A stretch of DNA of 36,193 nucleotides from Caryophanales bacterium UBA3668 (GTDB lineage: Bacteria > Bacillota_I > Bacilli_A > RFN20 > CAG-826), in assembly GCA_002373085.1 (NCBI GenBank), contig DFJP01000085.1:1-36193 (forward strand). Direction: 5' to 3'. The stretch's first letter is position 1. Every line of letters starts with the position of its first letter. The notes under the pieces are model-generated. The model was given only the letters and a program-made list of their open reading frames with translations, was not told where the DNA came from and searched no databases. Both the position numbers and the translations under genes were made by a program. Shown piece after piece: positions 23,841-33,117 of the stretch.

Positions 23841-24260
23841 ATGCTACACAGATTTATTGAGAACATTAGAAAACATTTAAAAACATATGTAATCACATTG
23901 GTGGTTTCTGTTGTTGTTGGTTTAGCAATCTTTTTCCTTTACTACTTTCTAAAAGGTCAAGATATGCTTGCTTTACTCGATGGTACAGGAGTAGCAGGAG
24001 TAGCTCTACTTGGAGCTGGCTTACTTTGTTTAGTGGCTCGACTTGGTGCTTTTGATACGATGAGTTATGGCTTTAGACAAATGTTTAGTTCTATGTTTGC
24101 TAAAGAGGCTAACCAATATAACAATATGGCGGACTATAAAGAAGATCGTCGAATTAAAAGAGAAAGCGCATCTTACTATTATATAGTAATGATGGCGGTG
24201 TCTGCCTTATTTTTTATCGCCTTCATCGCTTTAGAAATATATAGATCCACACTTCGTTAA
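23841..24260 (+). CDS. DUF3899 membrane protein
   Basis: 139 residues. Three hydrophobic segments (about 16-35, 48-66 and 112-133) surround a central charged part containing MADYKEDRRIKRESASYYY, which resembles the DUF3899 signature. These are small Bacilli membrane proteins of unknown function. The ATG is five bases after the ispD stop and lacks an SD, but a good promoter sits immediately upstream. A terminator follows. Confidence 0.75.
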   Translation: MLHRFIENIRKHLKTYVITLVVSVVVGLAIFFLYYFLKGQDMLALLDGTGVAGVALLGAGLLCLVARLGAFDTMSYGFRQMFSSMFAKEANQYNNMADYKEDRRIKRESASYYYIVMMAVSALFFIAFIALEIYRSTLR

Positions 24261-24279
24261 TTTAATAAAGTTTATTAAA
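24261..24279. repeat. AT-only inverted repeat
   Basis: TTTAATAAA, a central G, then TTTATTAAA form a perfect nine-base inverted repeat directly after the DUF3899 stop. With no loop it cannot form an RNA hairpin end to end; it may be a DNA-binding site or chance. Confidence 0.4.
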
Positions 24280-24285
24280 ACATTC

Positions 24286-24320
24286 ATAGAGGATTCTCAC
24301 TTGAGGTCCTCTATTTTTTT
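24286..24320 (+). terminator. Intrinsic terminator
   Basis: ATAGAGGA (24286-24293) pairs with TCCTCTAT (24307-24314), followed by six T. CTCA and TGAG inside the loop can pair as well. Confidence 0.8.
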
Positions 24321-24330
24321 CAAAAAAAAT

Positions 24331-24360
24331 TTGATTTTATTCCCACGACTATTATATAGT
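24331..24360 (+). promoter_or_regulatory. Promoter of the subtilase gene
   Basis: TTGATT (24331-24336), 18 bases, TATAGT (24355-24360). The leader of about 50 bases contains a small hairpin, CGTGC with GCACG (24381-24396), just before the SD GAAAGGAAGG. Confidence 0.5.
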
Positions 24361-24414
24361 TATACACAAACATATATTTACGTGCTTATATGCACGGGAA
24401 AGGAAGGTAATCTT

Positions 24415-27400
24415 ATGTTAAAAGTTACAATGCTAGCAACCCTTATCGCTGGTATCGCAATGGGAACAAATATTGCTGCTAATACAAGAGTCGCTCCTTT
24501 AGCGGAACGTGATGCAGAAATCATTGTCGAAGTTGACCGTAGCAATAAGGCTTTAACAGAAGAAGGCATTCATAACACTCAACAAATCGTTATGAACAAT
24601 ATCAGAAAATATGTCACAAGCAACTTTGAAGTTATTTCTGAATATTCCGAAGTCGCTAATGCCTTTGCAATTTCTGTTAATAGCGAAATCATTGAACAAA
24701 TTAAGAAAGTCCCTGGAGTTAAAAGTGTCACTCGCAACCAAATCCACTGGGTTACTGAACCACAATCCTATTCAGGTTCTGGTACAGTCTCAAGAGATCA
24801 TAGTGAATACGGCGGAACTACAAATATCTCTGCTGTCACAATGAATAAGAGTAATGACACTAATGATGGTGAAGGTACCGTTATTGCCGTTTTAGATAAC
24901 GAGTTCTTCTTTAGAGCAGAACACACCGATGAAAAGACACAAGCCACAGTCGCTTCTTGGAATCATGAAACATTCTCTCATTTAGCGGATACTGTTAAAC
25001 TCAGATACGCAAAAGGACACCCAGAAAGTTGGAAAGTTACTCATGCTTACAAGCAAACCAAAATTAATGGTAAGCAACTTGATAATGACGCTGACATGGG
25101 TAAAGAAGGTTCTTTATATTTCAACAATAAAGTCCCATTCTATTACGACTATGGTGGAGAAAGACCAAACTACTCAGTTAAATATAGCGAAGATAACGAT
25201 GTATCTAGCGAACTTTCTTACCACGGTAGCCACGTCGCAAGTATCGCTACTGGTAATGCACCTGATTACAAAGGTATTGCTCCAAAAGCACAACTCGTTT
25301 GTATGAAGGTCTTTACAAACACAATTCCAACAACCATTGGCAAATTATTAGGAAACTCAGGTTCGTCTGGAGCTTATGACATTCCTATTATGAATGCCTT
25401 GGATGACTGTATGAAACTCAAAGTCGATGGCATCAACATGTCATTAGGTAGTAACCTTAACGACTTTGATGGAGATTCAATCACAGTCAAAACACTTAAC
25501 AAACTTGCTGAATCCGGCATTCTTACTTCTATTAGTGCTGGTAACTCAGGAAAAACATCTTATAAGAACATTGGCGGTTACGCTAACTGGACTGAAGATG
25601 TTGTTGAAACCGGTATCTTATCTGGTTATTCCAACCAAGCATTAGCTACAACTGTTGCTTCTGGACAACCAACCCAAGTTTTCTATGAAGCTGCTTTCCA
25701 AATGGAAAACGATAAAATCGTCGCTTACGATGATCAAATCGTTAACCGTGAAGGTAGTGGAGATGACTACGATGAAGAATTCCGTTTAGCAGAAAAATTA
25801 GCAGAAAAATATCCTGATATGCATGGACACTATCCATGGGTATATATTCCAGGCTTTGGTACTGCAACCGATTACAAAGGCATCCAATCCGAAGGAAAGA
25901 TTGTCGTTGTTAATCGTGGTAGTACATCATTCGCTGATAAATACGCTACAGCTAAAGGAAAAGGCGCTATCGCGTTAGTCGTTATTAATAACGACCCAAC
26001 AAGTAACGACTTTAACTTCCGTATGAGCTTTGGTGATGGCTTTAGACCAACCATGCCATGTGTTATCGTTTTACACAAAGATAAAGGCGAATTCGCTGAT
26101 GGCGATAAAGAAGGATTTGTTGACATTATCTCTAAAAGACTTGTTAACAACGACAAAGCATATTCTGTTTCTACATTCTCTAGTGATGGAGCAACATTCG
26201 ACCTTGACTTAAAACCAGAAATTACAGCTCCTGGTGATTTAATTAAAGGTGCTGTCCCACCACAAAAGAAAGAAGATAGAGGCGAAGATAGAAGATACGA
26301 AGTTTACGAATTCTTGTCAGGTACCTCAATGTCTGCTCCTAACTACGCAGGCGCTCAATCAGTCGTCTTATCTAAATACGCTAAGACATATGTTGAAAGA
26401 GTTGCAGAAGTTAATGCAAGCTCAACAATGACTGATAAAGAAAAAGAAGCTGCTTTAGCTACAGCTCTAGCTACATATCAAGCTGCTCGTAAAACAGTTG
26501 ATATGAGACTTGCTTCTACTGCAGAGCCAATGCTCGATCCAAAAGAAAATGAATTGGATACCGAAGCTAAATCACTTACCTCACCACGTAGACAAGGTGC
26601 AGGTATGGTCGATTTAGGCGCTGCTTATAGCACTAAAGTCTATTTAGAAGGTAGTTCAGCAGGTAAAACTAAGATTAATCTTAGAAACAACGAAAAGATT
26701 AACAAAGGTATTGTCGATCTTTCATTCACTGCTCATAACGAAGATACAGTTGCTCATGAATATAAAGTCAAACTTACAGTCATGAGACCAAAAATCGTTG
26801 AAGCAAATGAAATTATCACAAAAGAATACAACTATAGAGGCGAAGCTGACGCTATTACATCTCTTCCAGGATACACATACTTCATTAAGCACGCGATTCC
26901 TGGTAATCCACCAACCGAATATCATACATTCGGTGTTGCGGAACACAATGACGTCTATAACGTTACAAGAGATATCGAATACTATGCTTCTGCTGAGGAT
27001 TGTATCAACGATGTTAAAACAACTATCGAAAGAAATAGATATTACAATGCTGGAACTAAGGAAGAACCAAATTGGCAACCACTTCCAAGTAAAGAATATC
27101 AATCTACAATCGATGAAACCTTAGCAGTTGTTGATCTTCCAAATGTTACAGTTGCTCCAGGTAAGAGCACCATTAAACTTCAAGAATTTAGATTATCTGA
27201 TCAACAAAAGACAGATATCGCTAACTTCTTCGATTATGGTACTTACATTGAAGGATTTGTCTCATTAGAAGATGTTGATACAACTTGCCCAACATTAGGA
27301 ATCCCATTCATGGGCTTCTATGCTGGTGAAGGTAAAGATTATGGAGATGCTCCAATTTATGAACCATTCTCATTTGAAAAGGATGATTCTAAAGTCTATC

Positions 27401-28614
27401 CATCAGATTTAGCAAATGACATCGCCAAATCCTTACTTGGTAAAGATAAAGCTAACTTAGGCAGTATGATTCTTGCGGGTTATGTCAAAGAAGGAACAAA
27501 CATTGATAAAGACGCTGTTTGGGCCAATGATAATAACTTCGCTAACTTAAGTGGATTCTATGAATTAGGTTTAGATCCTGAAACAAACGAATATCCAGAA
27601 AATGCTGCTGATAACTTATATTGTGGTAGTGCTTATTATTCAAATACACTCATTATTCAACAATACACATTGCGTTCGTGTTTGAATAACTACTTCACAT
27701 TAACTAGTAAGACAACAGGTGAAGTCGTCTACAAATCCGCTCTATCAGATTCACTCTTTGGAGCTGATGACTTTGGTAGAAATACCTTATACAAGTCACA
27801 CGTAGATGATAACATGCTCGGAGGCGGATACGTTGCGCATAGAGCGTACGCGATTATTCCTTTATATGACGGAAACGGACATCCATTCGCATCCGATGAT
27901 TACGAACTCACATTCAACTTCTTACTCTCCGCAACAGGTGATTGGAAGAGCAGTTCTTACACCTTACATCTTGATAGTGATGCTCCAGAAGTGAGCGGTA
28001 TCACCGAAGAAGGAGATAACCTCAGAATCAATATCAAGGAAAAGAATTTAAAATCTTTAGCCATTGATAAAGACATCATGGATATCTCTGAAAATAACGC
28101 TTCATTCGTCAAAGTTGACGAAGAAAATTACTATTACGAGATTTCTAAAGAACAAGTAATTAATTACTTAAAAGCTCGTATGAATAAATACCAATACAGT
28201 GGTCGTCTTGTTATCAAAATGAAAGACGCTGCTCGTGGTAAGATGGGTGTCATTGTTAGATTCGAAACTGATGAAGTTGTCGATATCGATGATTATCCAG
28301 AACCAAATTGGGAGAATTATGTTTTAGTTGAACATCACGCAATTGATCTCCCTAACGATTTCGAAGATGACGGAGTGAATATCCAAGTTGTGAGATATGA
28401 CTCTTCAACTCAAACCGAAACCGAAGTTGCATTAGAAGGCTACATCCTTATTAGTAGAGGACCAGTTGCTTATACAGTCACCTTAACCGTTAATGGTTGT
28501 GGCGGCAATATCGCAACTACAAGCATTCTCTTATCAACTCTCTCATTAATTGCAATTGCCGGAATAGGATTAAGCCTATTCAATAGAAAAAAAGTATTAG
28601 GAGGTAATGACTAA
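24415..28614 (+). CDS. Cell-surface subtilisin-like serine protease (lactocepin/C5a-peptidase type)
   Basis: 1399 residues from the ATG at 24415, which follows GGAAGG; an open extension upstream has no SD and begins in a terminator. A signal peptide (1-22) is followed by an I9-like propeptide (about 33-112). The catalytic triad is D161 (IAVLDNEF), H270 (SYHGSHVAS) and S638 (SGTSMSAP), with the oxyanion Asn in ISAGNSG. A PA domain is inserted between His and Ser (about 470-575, EGKIVVVNRGSTSFADK). Beta-rich Fn3-like regions follow. The C-terminus has GCGGN (C1362), a hydrophobic helix and NRKK, with no LPxTG. It should cleave proteins outside the cell to feed the peptide transporter encoded next. 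Confidence 0.92.
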   Translation: MLKVTMLATLIAGIAMGTNIAANTRVAPLAERDAEIIVEVDRSNKALTEEGIHNTQQIVMNNIRKYVTSNFEVISEYSEVANAFAISVNSEIIEQIKKVPGVKSVTRNQIHWVTEPQSYSGSGTVSRDHSEYGGTTNISAVTMNKSNDTNDGEGTVIAVLDNEFFFRAEHTDEKTQATVASWNHETFSHLADTVKLRYAKGHPESWKVTHAYKQTKINGKQLDNDADMGKEGSLYFNNKVPFYYDYGGERPNYSVKYSEDNDVSSELSYHGSHVASIATGNAPDYKGIAPKAQLVCMKVFTNTIPTTIGKLLGNSGSSGAYDIPIMNALDDCMKLKVDGINMSLGSNLNDFDGDSITVKTLNKLAESGILTSISAGNSGKTSYKNIGGYANWTEDVVETGILSGYSNQALATTVASGQPTQVFYEAAFQMENDKIVAYDDQIVNREGSGDDYDEEFRLAEKLAEKYPDMHGHYPWVYIPGFGTATDYKGIQSEGKIVVVNRGSTSFADKYATAKGKGAIALVVINNDPTSNDFNFRMSFGDGFRPTMPCVIVLHKDKGEFADGDKEGFVDIISKRLVNNDKAYSVSTFSSDGATFDLDLKPEITAPGDLIKGAVPPQKKEDRGEDRRYEVYEFLSGTSMSAPNYAGAQSVVLSKYAKTYVERVAEVNASSTMTDKEKEAALATALATYQAARKTVDMRLASTAEPMLDPKENELDTEAKSLTSPRRQGAGMVDLGAAYSTKVYLEGSSAGKTKINLRNNEKINKGIVDLSFTAHNEDTVAHEYKVKLTVMRPKIVEANEIITKEYNYRGEADAITSLPGYTYFIKHAIPGNPPTEYHTFGVAEHNDVYNVTRDIEYYASAEDCINDVKTTIERNRYYNAGTKEEPNWQPLPSKEYQSTIDETLAVVDLPNVTVAPGKSTIKLQEFRLSDQQKTDIANFFDYGTYIEGFVSLEDVDTTCPTLGIPFMGFYAGEGKDYGDAPIYEPFSFEKDDSKVYPSDLANDIAKSLLGKDKANLGSMILAGYVKEGTNIDKDAVWANDNNFANLSGFYELGLDPETNEYPENAADNLYCGSAYYSNTLIIQQYTLRSCLNNYFTLTSKTTGEVVYKSALSDSLFGADDFGRNTLYKSHVDDNMLGGGYVAHRAYAIIPLYDGNGHPFASDDYELTFNFLLSATGDWKSSSYTLHLDSDAPEVSGITEEGDNLRINIKEKNLKSLAIDKDIMDISENNASFVKVDEENYYYEISKEQVINYLKARMNKYQYSGRLVIKMKDAARGKMGVIVRFETDEVVDIDDYPEPNWENYVLVEHHAIDLPNDFEDDGVNIQVVRYDSSTQTETEVALEGYILISRGPVAYTVTLTVNGCGGNIATTSILLSTLSLIAIAGIGLSLFNRKKVLGGND

Positions 28615-28615
28615 T

Positions 28616-31600
28616 ATGAAAAACTTAAAGAAAACATTAATCTTCACAGCATTATCTGCGATGACAGTCACAGGTTTAGTTGCGTGTGGCGGTGGAGGAT
28701 CTACCCCAGCACCAAAACCAAACTTTGAATTTGATATTTCTCTTCTTAGTGGTAGTAACAACCTTCTCTATGTCGAACCAAACGATGACGGAGAATACGT
28801 TGTTGGTGTCGAAGACACAATCAAAATCACCGAAAGAAACGCTGACCCAGAAAGCACATATACTTACAGTATTACTCTTTCTGCAGAAGGCATTGCTTCA
28901 GATAAGATTGGTGATTATGTCACAGCAACTTTTGATGCTGAAGCTAAAGGTTTTACTGTTATGCCTCAAAAAGAAACAGGTACTTACTTTAATGAAGAAG
29001 AAGGAAAGACAATGGATTGCACCATTACCGCTGCAATTAGAGAAGCTTCTGTTAAAAAGCCAAAGCGTCTTACTTTCAAAATCGTGAAGTCAGTTGACTC
29101 TGCAAGTGCTGGTTATAACTTCGCTGCTGATGATGATGCAAGAGCAGAAATCCTTGGCAAACTTGAAAAGTATGCTATGGAAAACTATTTAACAGGTATC
29201 ACCTTATTCGAAAATGGTGGTTATATTAGATATTCTAATCGTGTTACTGTTCCAGCAACTGAATATATTACTGGCTATGGTTGGGGTGTCTTAGCAGACG
29301 GTAGCTTAAATGGTACTTTACCAGGCGCTACTGTTAAACCTAGTTACTTACAACAAGCTACTGGCAATGACCCATTAACCATTAACGCATGGGATGCCAC
29401 TGGTAGCCAAGTCAGTGATTTAAATAGTTATATTACTTCTTCCTATTGGGGAACCAGAATTAAAGGTACAACCGATTATGAATGGTACCCAGTTCTTGCT
29501 AAAGATACAGTTAAGATTAATGGAGTAACCGTTCCAAATAATCGCCCAATTCATGTTGAAGAAGATAATCCAACTAACTTATACAAAAAGTGGAGAATCT
29601 ACGTTAAAATTGGTGCTGAAGAAGGCATCAAATATCGTACAAATTCCACGGCTAAAGCAGCATACAATAACCGTGATGTCGCTTTAGAAGACTACGAATT
29701 CGTTTATCAACTTCTTTTATCTGAAAGAAGTCAACTTACTCGTGGTTCTGAACTTGCTGGAGATACCTCTTATGGTATTAAAGGCGCTCAAGCATATTAT
29801 CGTAAATCTAAAAATATTACTGATAATGCCAAACTTGATAAATTATGGTCAGACATGAAGAAAGATAATGAACTCGGCATCAAAACAGGTGTTGATCCAG
29901 TTAACGGTTCTTACATTGAAATCGAACTCATCAACCCAATTGATGACTTCACTGCAATGTACACATTATCAAGCAACCTTTATTCGCCAATGCCAAAAGA
30001 ATTCATGCAAAGCATTGTTGCAAGCCACGATTACACTGAAGCTGCAACACTTTACGGAACATTCCCAAGCAAAGAATCTAATATTCTTGATAATACATTA
30101 TGTGTTGGACCATTCCTCTTAGAGCAATGGGATAAAGATCAACAAACAATCTTTATGTTAAATGAGGACTGGTTTGAAGTTGGTCCACGTTATCATATTC
30201 CAGGTGTTCGTATTCAAGTTATTGATATGACAGATAACGCTAACGCTGTTTGGCAACACTTTGATAACGGTGAACTCGATTCTGCTGGTATTCCAAAAGA
30301 TGTTTTAGAAGATTTAGACCTTACTAAAGAGAAAAAGTCTGGTGGAGATGCAACATTCAAACTTAACGTTAACTCTTGTACACAAGACGAATGGAATAAG
30401 CTATTTGGTGATAATGGAACCATTAAACAACAAAAGGATAATGATTACATTGTTAAACCATGGATGAGCAACAAGAACTTCTTAAAAGGCTTATATTGGT
30501 CTATTAATAGAAAAGACTTTGCACAAACTCGTGGTGTTAACCCATCCTTCAGCTACTTTGCTGATTCTTATATGAGTGATCCACAAAATGGTGAATCTTA
30601 TAACACAACTCCAGAGCACATTGAAGCTGTCGCAAAATTCCACGATATCTATGATGACCCAATTACTGGTGAAACAGTTGATAACATGGGATATAACCTT
30701 GATACAGCTAAAAATGCTTTCAAGACAGCTATTTCTGAACTCGAAGAACAAGGTGCTTTAAGCGATATTAAAGATGGTATCTTAACTAAAGACCAATCAA
30801 CCGGAAGACTTCAATTACATATTCACATCAGATGGATGTATCAAACAGATATCCGTGACTATGGTGAAGAAATCGGTGGTTACTTCGAAGACGCATTCAA
30901 TGCTGCTGCTGAGTCTATTGCTCCAGGCAAATATGAATTAATCGTCGATCAAGACGCTGTTACCGTTTGGAACAAAGTTTACGATGAATACCTCATGGTT
31001 GGTAAATTCGACTTAGGCTTTGGTGCTATTAGTGGTAACTCCTATAACCCACTCAACTTCATGGAAGTCTTAAAGAGTGATAACTCTTCTGGATTTACTC
31101 TTAACTGGGGTACTGATACAAGTGTTATCGATGAAGTTAACCCAATTATCTATGAAGGTAAAGCATGGTCATTTGACGCTTTATGGGCTGCTGCAGATCA
31201 CGGAACAGTTGTTACTGAAGGTCGTGATAAGGGCGTTGTTGAAAATTGCTATATGCAAAATTACAGCACTAACACCTTATATAGTGGTGGAACATTCGAA
31301 ATTCCATTTAACTTCTATCCTGATATTGATTTAAGCACAGTTGAATTCAATATTACCGAAGTTAGAGTTTACCTCGTTGGTTATGGAACAGTCGCTTTTG
31401 ATGTTCAATTAGTCAATGGTAAATACACAATTACCATTACTCCTGAACAAGGTGAATTATTCAACCAATATATCGTTGATAACAACGATTTAGAGAAGAA
31501 AGCTAAAGACGCCAAAACCGAAGAAGAGGCATTTGAATTTAGGCATCCATTTACCGCTGATAAATACAATATTTGGTGGAATATGGAAATCAAATACACT

Positions 31601-31684
31601 ATTTCAATTAATGGTGGTCAACCAACCGAAAATACCGCTTACGTTTACGCCAGTGTTACTGAACAACAAAAAGATAAAAAATAG
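28616..31684 (+). CDS. oppA: Very large OppA-like peptide-binding lipoprotein
   Basis: 1022 residues from the ATG at 28616; an ATG at 28607 is one base from the SD AGGAGGT and so unlikely. The lipobox LVAC gives Cys24 followed by four glycines. Segments characteristic of the SBP_bac_5 family occur, such as ALEDYEFVYQLLL, VGPFLLEQWDKDQQTIFMLNEDWF, NKNFLKGLYWSINR and FDLGFGAISG. Usual OppA proteins have 500-600 residues, so about 400 extra residues exist, mainly before residue 330 and at the C-terminus (a beta-rich end, 880-1010). The start codon nearly touches the protease stop. It would capture peptides on the cell surface for OppBC. Confidence 0.85.
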   Translation: MKNLKKTLIFTALSAMTVTGLVACGGGGSTPAPKPNFEFDISLLSGSNNLLYVEPNDDGEYVVGVEDTIKITERNADPESTYTYSITLSAEGIASDKIGDYVTATFDAEAKGFTVMPQKETGTYFNEEEGKTMDCTITAAIREASVKKPKRLTFKIVKSVDSASAGYNFAADDDARAEILGKLEKYAMENYLTGITLFENGGYIRYSNRVTVPATEYITGYGWGVLADGSLNGTLPGATVKPSYLQQATGNDPLTINAWDATGSQVSDLNSYITSSYWGTRIKGTTDYEWYPVLAKDTVKINGVTVPNNRPIHVEEDNPTNLYKKWRIYVKIGAEEGIKYRTNSTAKAAYNNRDVALEDYEFVYQLLLSERSQLTRGSELAGDTSYGIKGAQAYYRKSKNITDNAKLDKLWSDMKKDNELGIKTGVDPVNGSYIEIELINPIDDFTAMYTLSSNLYSPMPKEFMQSIVASHDYTEAATLYGTFPSKESNILDNTLCVGPFLLEQWDKDQQTIFMLNEDWFEVGPRYHIPGVRIQVIDMTDNANAVWQHFDNGELDSAGIPKDVLEDLDLTKEKKSGGDATFKLNVNSCTQDEWNKLFGDNGTIKQQKDNDYIVKPWMSNKNFLKGLYWSINRKDFAQTRGVNPSFSYFADSYMSDPQNGESYNTTPEHIEAVAKFHDIYDDPITGETVDNMGYNLDTAKNAFKTAISELEEQGALSDIKDGILTKDQSTGRLQLHIHIRWMYQTDIRDYGEEIGGYFEDAFNAAAESIAPGKYELIVDQDAVTVWNKVYDEYLMVGKFDLGFGAISGNSYNPLNFMEVLKSDNSSGFTLNWGTDTSVIDEVNPIIYEGKAWSFDALWAAADHGTVVTEGRDKGVVENCYMQNYSTNTLYSGGTFEIPFNFYPDIDLSTVEFNITEVRVYLVGYGTVAFDVQLVNGKYTITITPEQGELFNQYIVDNNDLEKKAKDAKTEEEAFEFRHPFTADKYNIWWNMEIKYTISINGGQPTENTAYVYASVTEQQKDKK

Positions 31685-31704
31685 TCTTTTAGGAGGATAA
31701 AATT

Positions 31705-32880
31705 ATGAATACAAAATTTATTCGCTTATTAGGCAGTGCGGTTATCGCTCTAACTATCTCAAGTTGTAACAAGCAAATCACTGTTCCTGCAACTAGATTT
31801 AAAAGTGAATCTGTTTCAGAGATTTATTTGAACACATATTCCCTTGCTTTAGTTGCTGGTCAAACAAAAACTCTTGAATTAACAGTTTTACCAAGTGCTG
31901 CTAGAGATGAAGATATTAAATTCACATCTAGCAACACTGCGGTTGCTACTGTTGATAGTAGAGGTAATGTTAGAGGTGTTCGTGGTGGAATCGCAACAAT
32001 CACAATTTCCTCAGGAAAATATGAAAGAAAGATTCCGGTTTACGTTGGAGACGCTTACGATAAGAAAGTCAAATCTCAAAAAGCAAAAATCACTGCTATG
32101 GTTAATGACCAAGTTGCTATGCAAGAAGCAGTGGGAGAAGTTGAAAGATTTGATGTTCACGAAGTGAGAAACACCGTCTACACAATCAAAGATGTCGAAC
32201 AAAAAGGATATCACGATGATTGTGACTATGTTGTTTCTGATAATGAAGGATTTATTTCCTTGAACGGATATGAACTTCAAATGAAGGCTCCAGAAGCTAA
32301 TTGGGAACCAACTCAATATGGTTGGGCCTTCTATACAGATGCAGACTACTTTACACATTTGTACCATAACTTAAATGGAACAAAGAAAATGATGTCTATT
32401 CCAACTCAAAGTTACATTGGTCAAAAACGTATTGTTTCTGCTACTGATACGCTTAACAATCTCTTCACAAACGCTGAAAAAGCAATCATTACTCAAAATC
32501 GTGATGTTTGTTTAGAAGAAGACACACTTGAAGATGGTGCTGGATATAAGGATCATGGTATCTATTCCGATGATGAAAATAAACTCCTTATCTTCTCACT
32601 CTCTCAAAGCTCAATGGACTCTGTTGATCCTGATTTAGAATCTAACTATGAGATTCCAGCCGGTACAAGCTATAAGACAGTCATTACTGGCACATTCTGT
32701 TTCCTCAATGGCGTGTGTGTTCACGAAACATTAAGATTCACTATGTCATACACTCTTGAGAAAACTCCATGGGTTAGAACAATGGATCTTAGCTTCACCA
32801 ATAAGGTCAATGATGCTGTTGAAATCGTTAAGCCAAACAACAGTGAATATCGTGTTGTAGATCAACTTTACGATCTCTAA
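31705..32880 (+). CDS. Lipoprotein with Big_2 immunoglobulin-like domain
   Basis: 391 residues. The signal peptide ends in ISSC (Cys21). Residues about 42-115 (LNTYSLALVAGQTKTLELTV, FTSSNTAVATVDSRGNVRGV, GIATITISSG) form a clear bacterial Ig-like Big_2 domain. The rest, about 270 residues, has aromatic and acidic character and no recognised motif. It follows oppA by 20 bases with a strong SD (AGGAGG) and ends at a terminator, so it is the third gene of the protease-oppA operon. A surface adhesion or accessory role for the peptide capture system is inferred from position only. Confidence 0.8.
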   Translation: MNTKFIRLLGSAVIALTISSCNKQITVPATRFKSESVSEIYLNTYSLALVAGQTKTLELTVLPSAARDEDIKFTSSNTAVATVDSRGNVRGVRGGIATITISSGKYERKIPVYVGDAYDKKVKSQKAKITAMVNDQVAMQEAVGEVERFDVHEVRNTVYTIKDVEQKGYHDDCDYVVSDNEGFISLNGYELQMKAPEANWEPTQYGWAFYTDADYFTHLYHNLNGTKKMMSIPTQSYIGQKRIVSATDTLNNLFTNAEKAIITQNRDVCLEEDTLEDGAGYKDHGIYSDDENKLLIFSLSQSSMDSVDPDLESNYEIPAGTSYKTVITGTFCFLNGVCVHETLRFTMSYTLEKTPWVRTMDLSFTNKVNDAVEIVKPNNSEYRVVDQLYDL

Positions 32881-32903
32881 TTAAGCGAAATTATAAAAAA
32901 ATA

Positions 32904-32933
32904 AACTAGGGGTTTATGACCTCTAGTTTTTTT
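32904..32933 (+). terminator. Terminator of the protease-oppA-lipoprotein operon
   Basis: AACTAGGGGT (32904-32913) pairs with ACCTCTAGTT (32919-32928), one G-U pair and loop TTATG, then a run of T to 32933. Confidence 0.85.
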
Positions 32934-33020
32934 ATGCATAAATATAAAATAATGGCTTTCTTATATCGAAATTGAACAAACAGAGGAAGAAAATCGCTAA
33001 ATAATAACCTATTGTCTCAA

Positions 33021-33037
33021 TTGCATAAGTAATGCAA
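33021..33037. promoter_or_regulatory. Candidate operator upstream of oppB
   Basis: TTGCAT (33021-33026) and ATGCAA (33032-33037) form a perfect six-base inverted repeat with a five-base spacer. It ends four bases before the -35 of the oppB promoter, the usual site of an activator or repressor. The regulator is unknown. Confidence 0.45.
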
Positions 33038-33040
33038 CCC

Positions 33041-33069
33041 TTGAAATAAGATAGTATTTGGTATACAAT
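33041..33069 (+). promoter_or_regulatory. Promoter of oppBC
   Basis: TTGAAA (33041-33046), 17 bases, TACAAT (33064-33069). The start near 33076 gives a 42-base leader that contains a perfect eight-base-pair hairpin. Confidence 0.65.
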
Positions 33070-33080
33070 ACAAAAACTTA

Positions 33081-33100
33081 ATTTGTTTTAATAAACAAAT
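33081..33100 (+). repeat. Hairpin in the oppB leader
   Basis: ATTTGTTT (33081-33088) pairs perfectly with AAACAAAT (33093-33100) around TAAT. It directly precedes the SD (GGAAAGGGG) and could affect mRNA stability or serve as a DNA operator just after the transcription start. Confidence 0.45.
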
Positions 33101-33117
33101 GGAAAGGGGTAAGGAAA

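Noticed and set aside
23841..24260. Possibility that the DUF3899 protein is a transporter subunit
   Set aside because: The three-helix layout and YKEDRRIKRE centre fit DUF3899 better, and no transport motif exists.
24301..24414. In-frame extension of the subtilase upstream to a TTG at 24301
   Set aside because: It begins inside the previous gene's terminator stem, crosses the predicted promoter, and has no SD; ATG at 24415 has GGAAGG and starts a proper signal peptide.
26722..27102. Cysteine- and phenylalanine-rich open frame antisense to the protease
   Set aside because: Composition is that expected from reverse reading of an AT-rich coding strand; no SD or promoter.
28607..28615. ATG at 28607 as oppA start
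   Set aside because: Only one base from the SD AGGAGGT; the ATG at 28616 has normal spacing.
33041..33117. T-box or other amino-acid riboswitch before oppB
   Set aside because: The leader is only about 42 bases and has one simple AT hairpin; no conserved riboswitch core is present.
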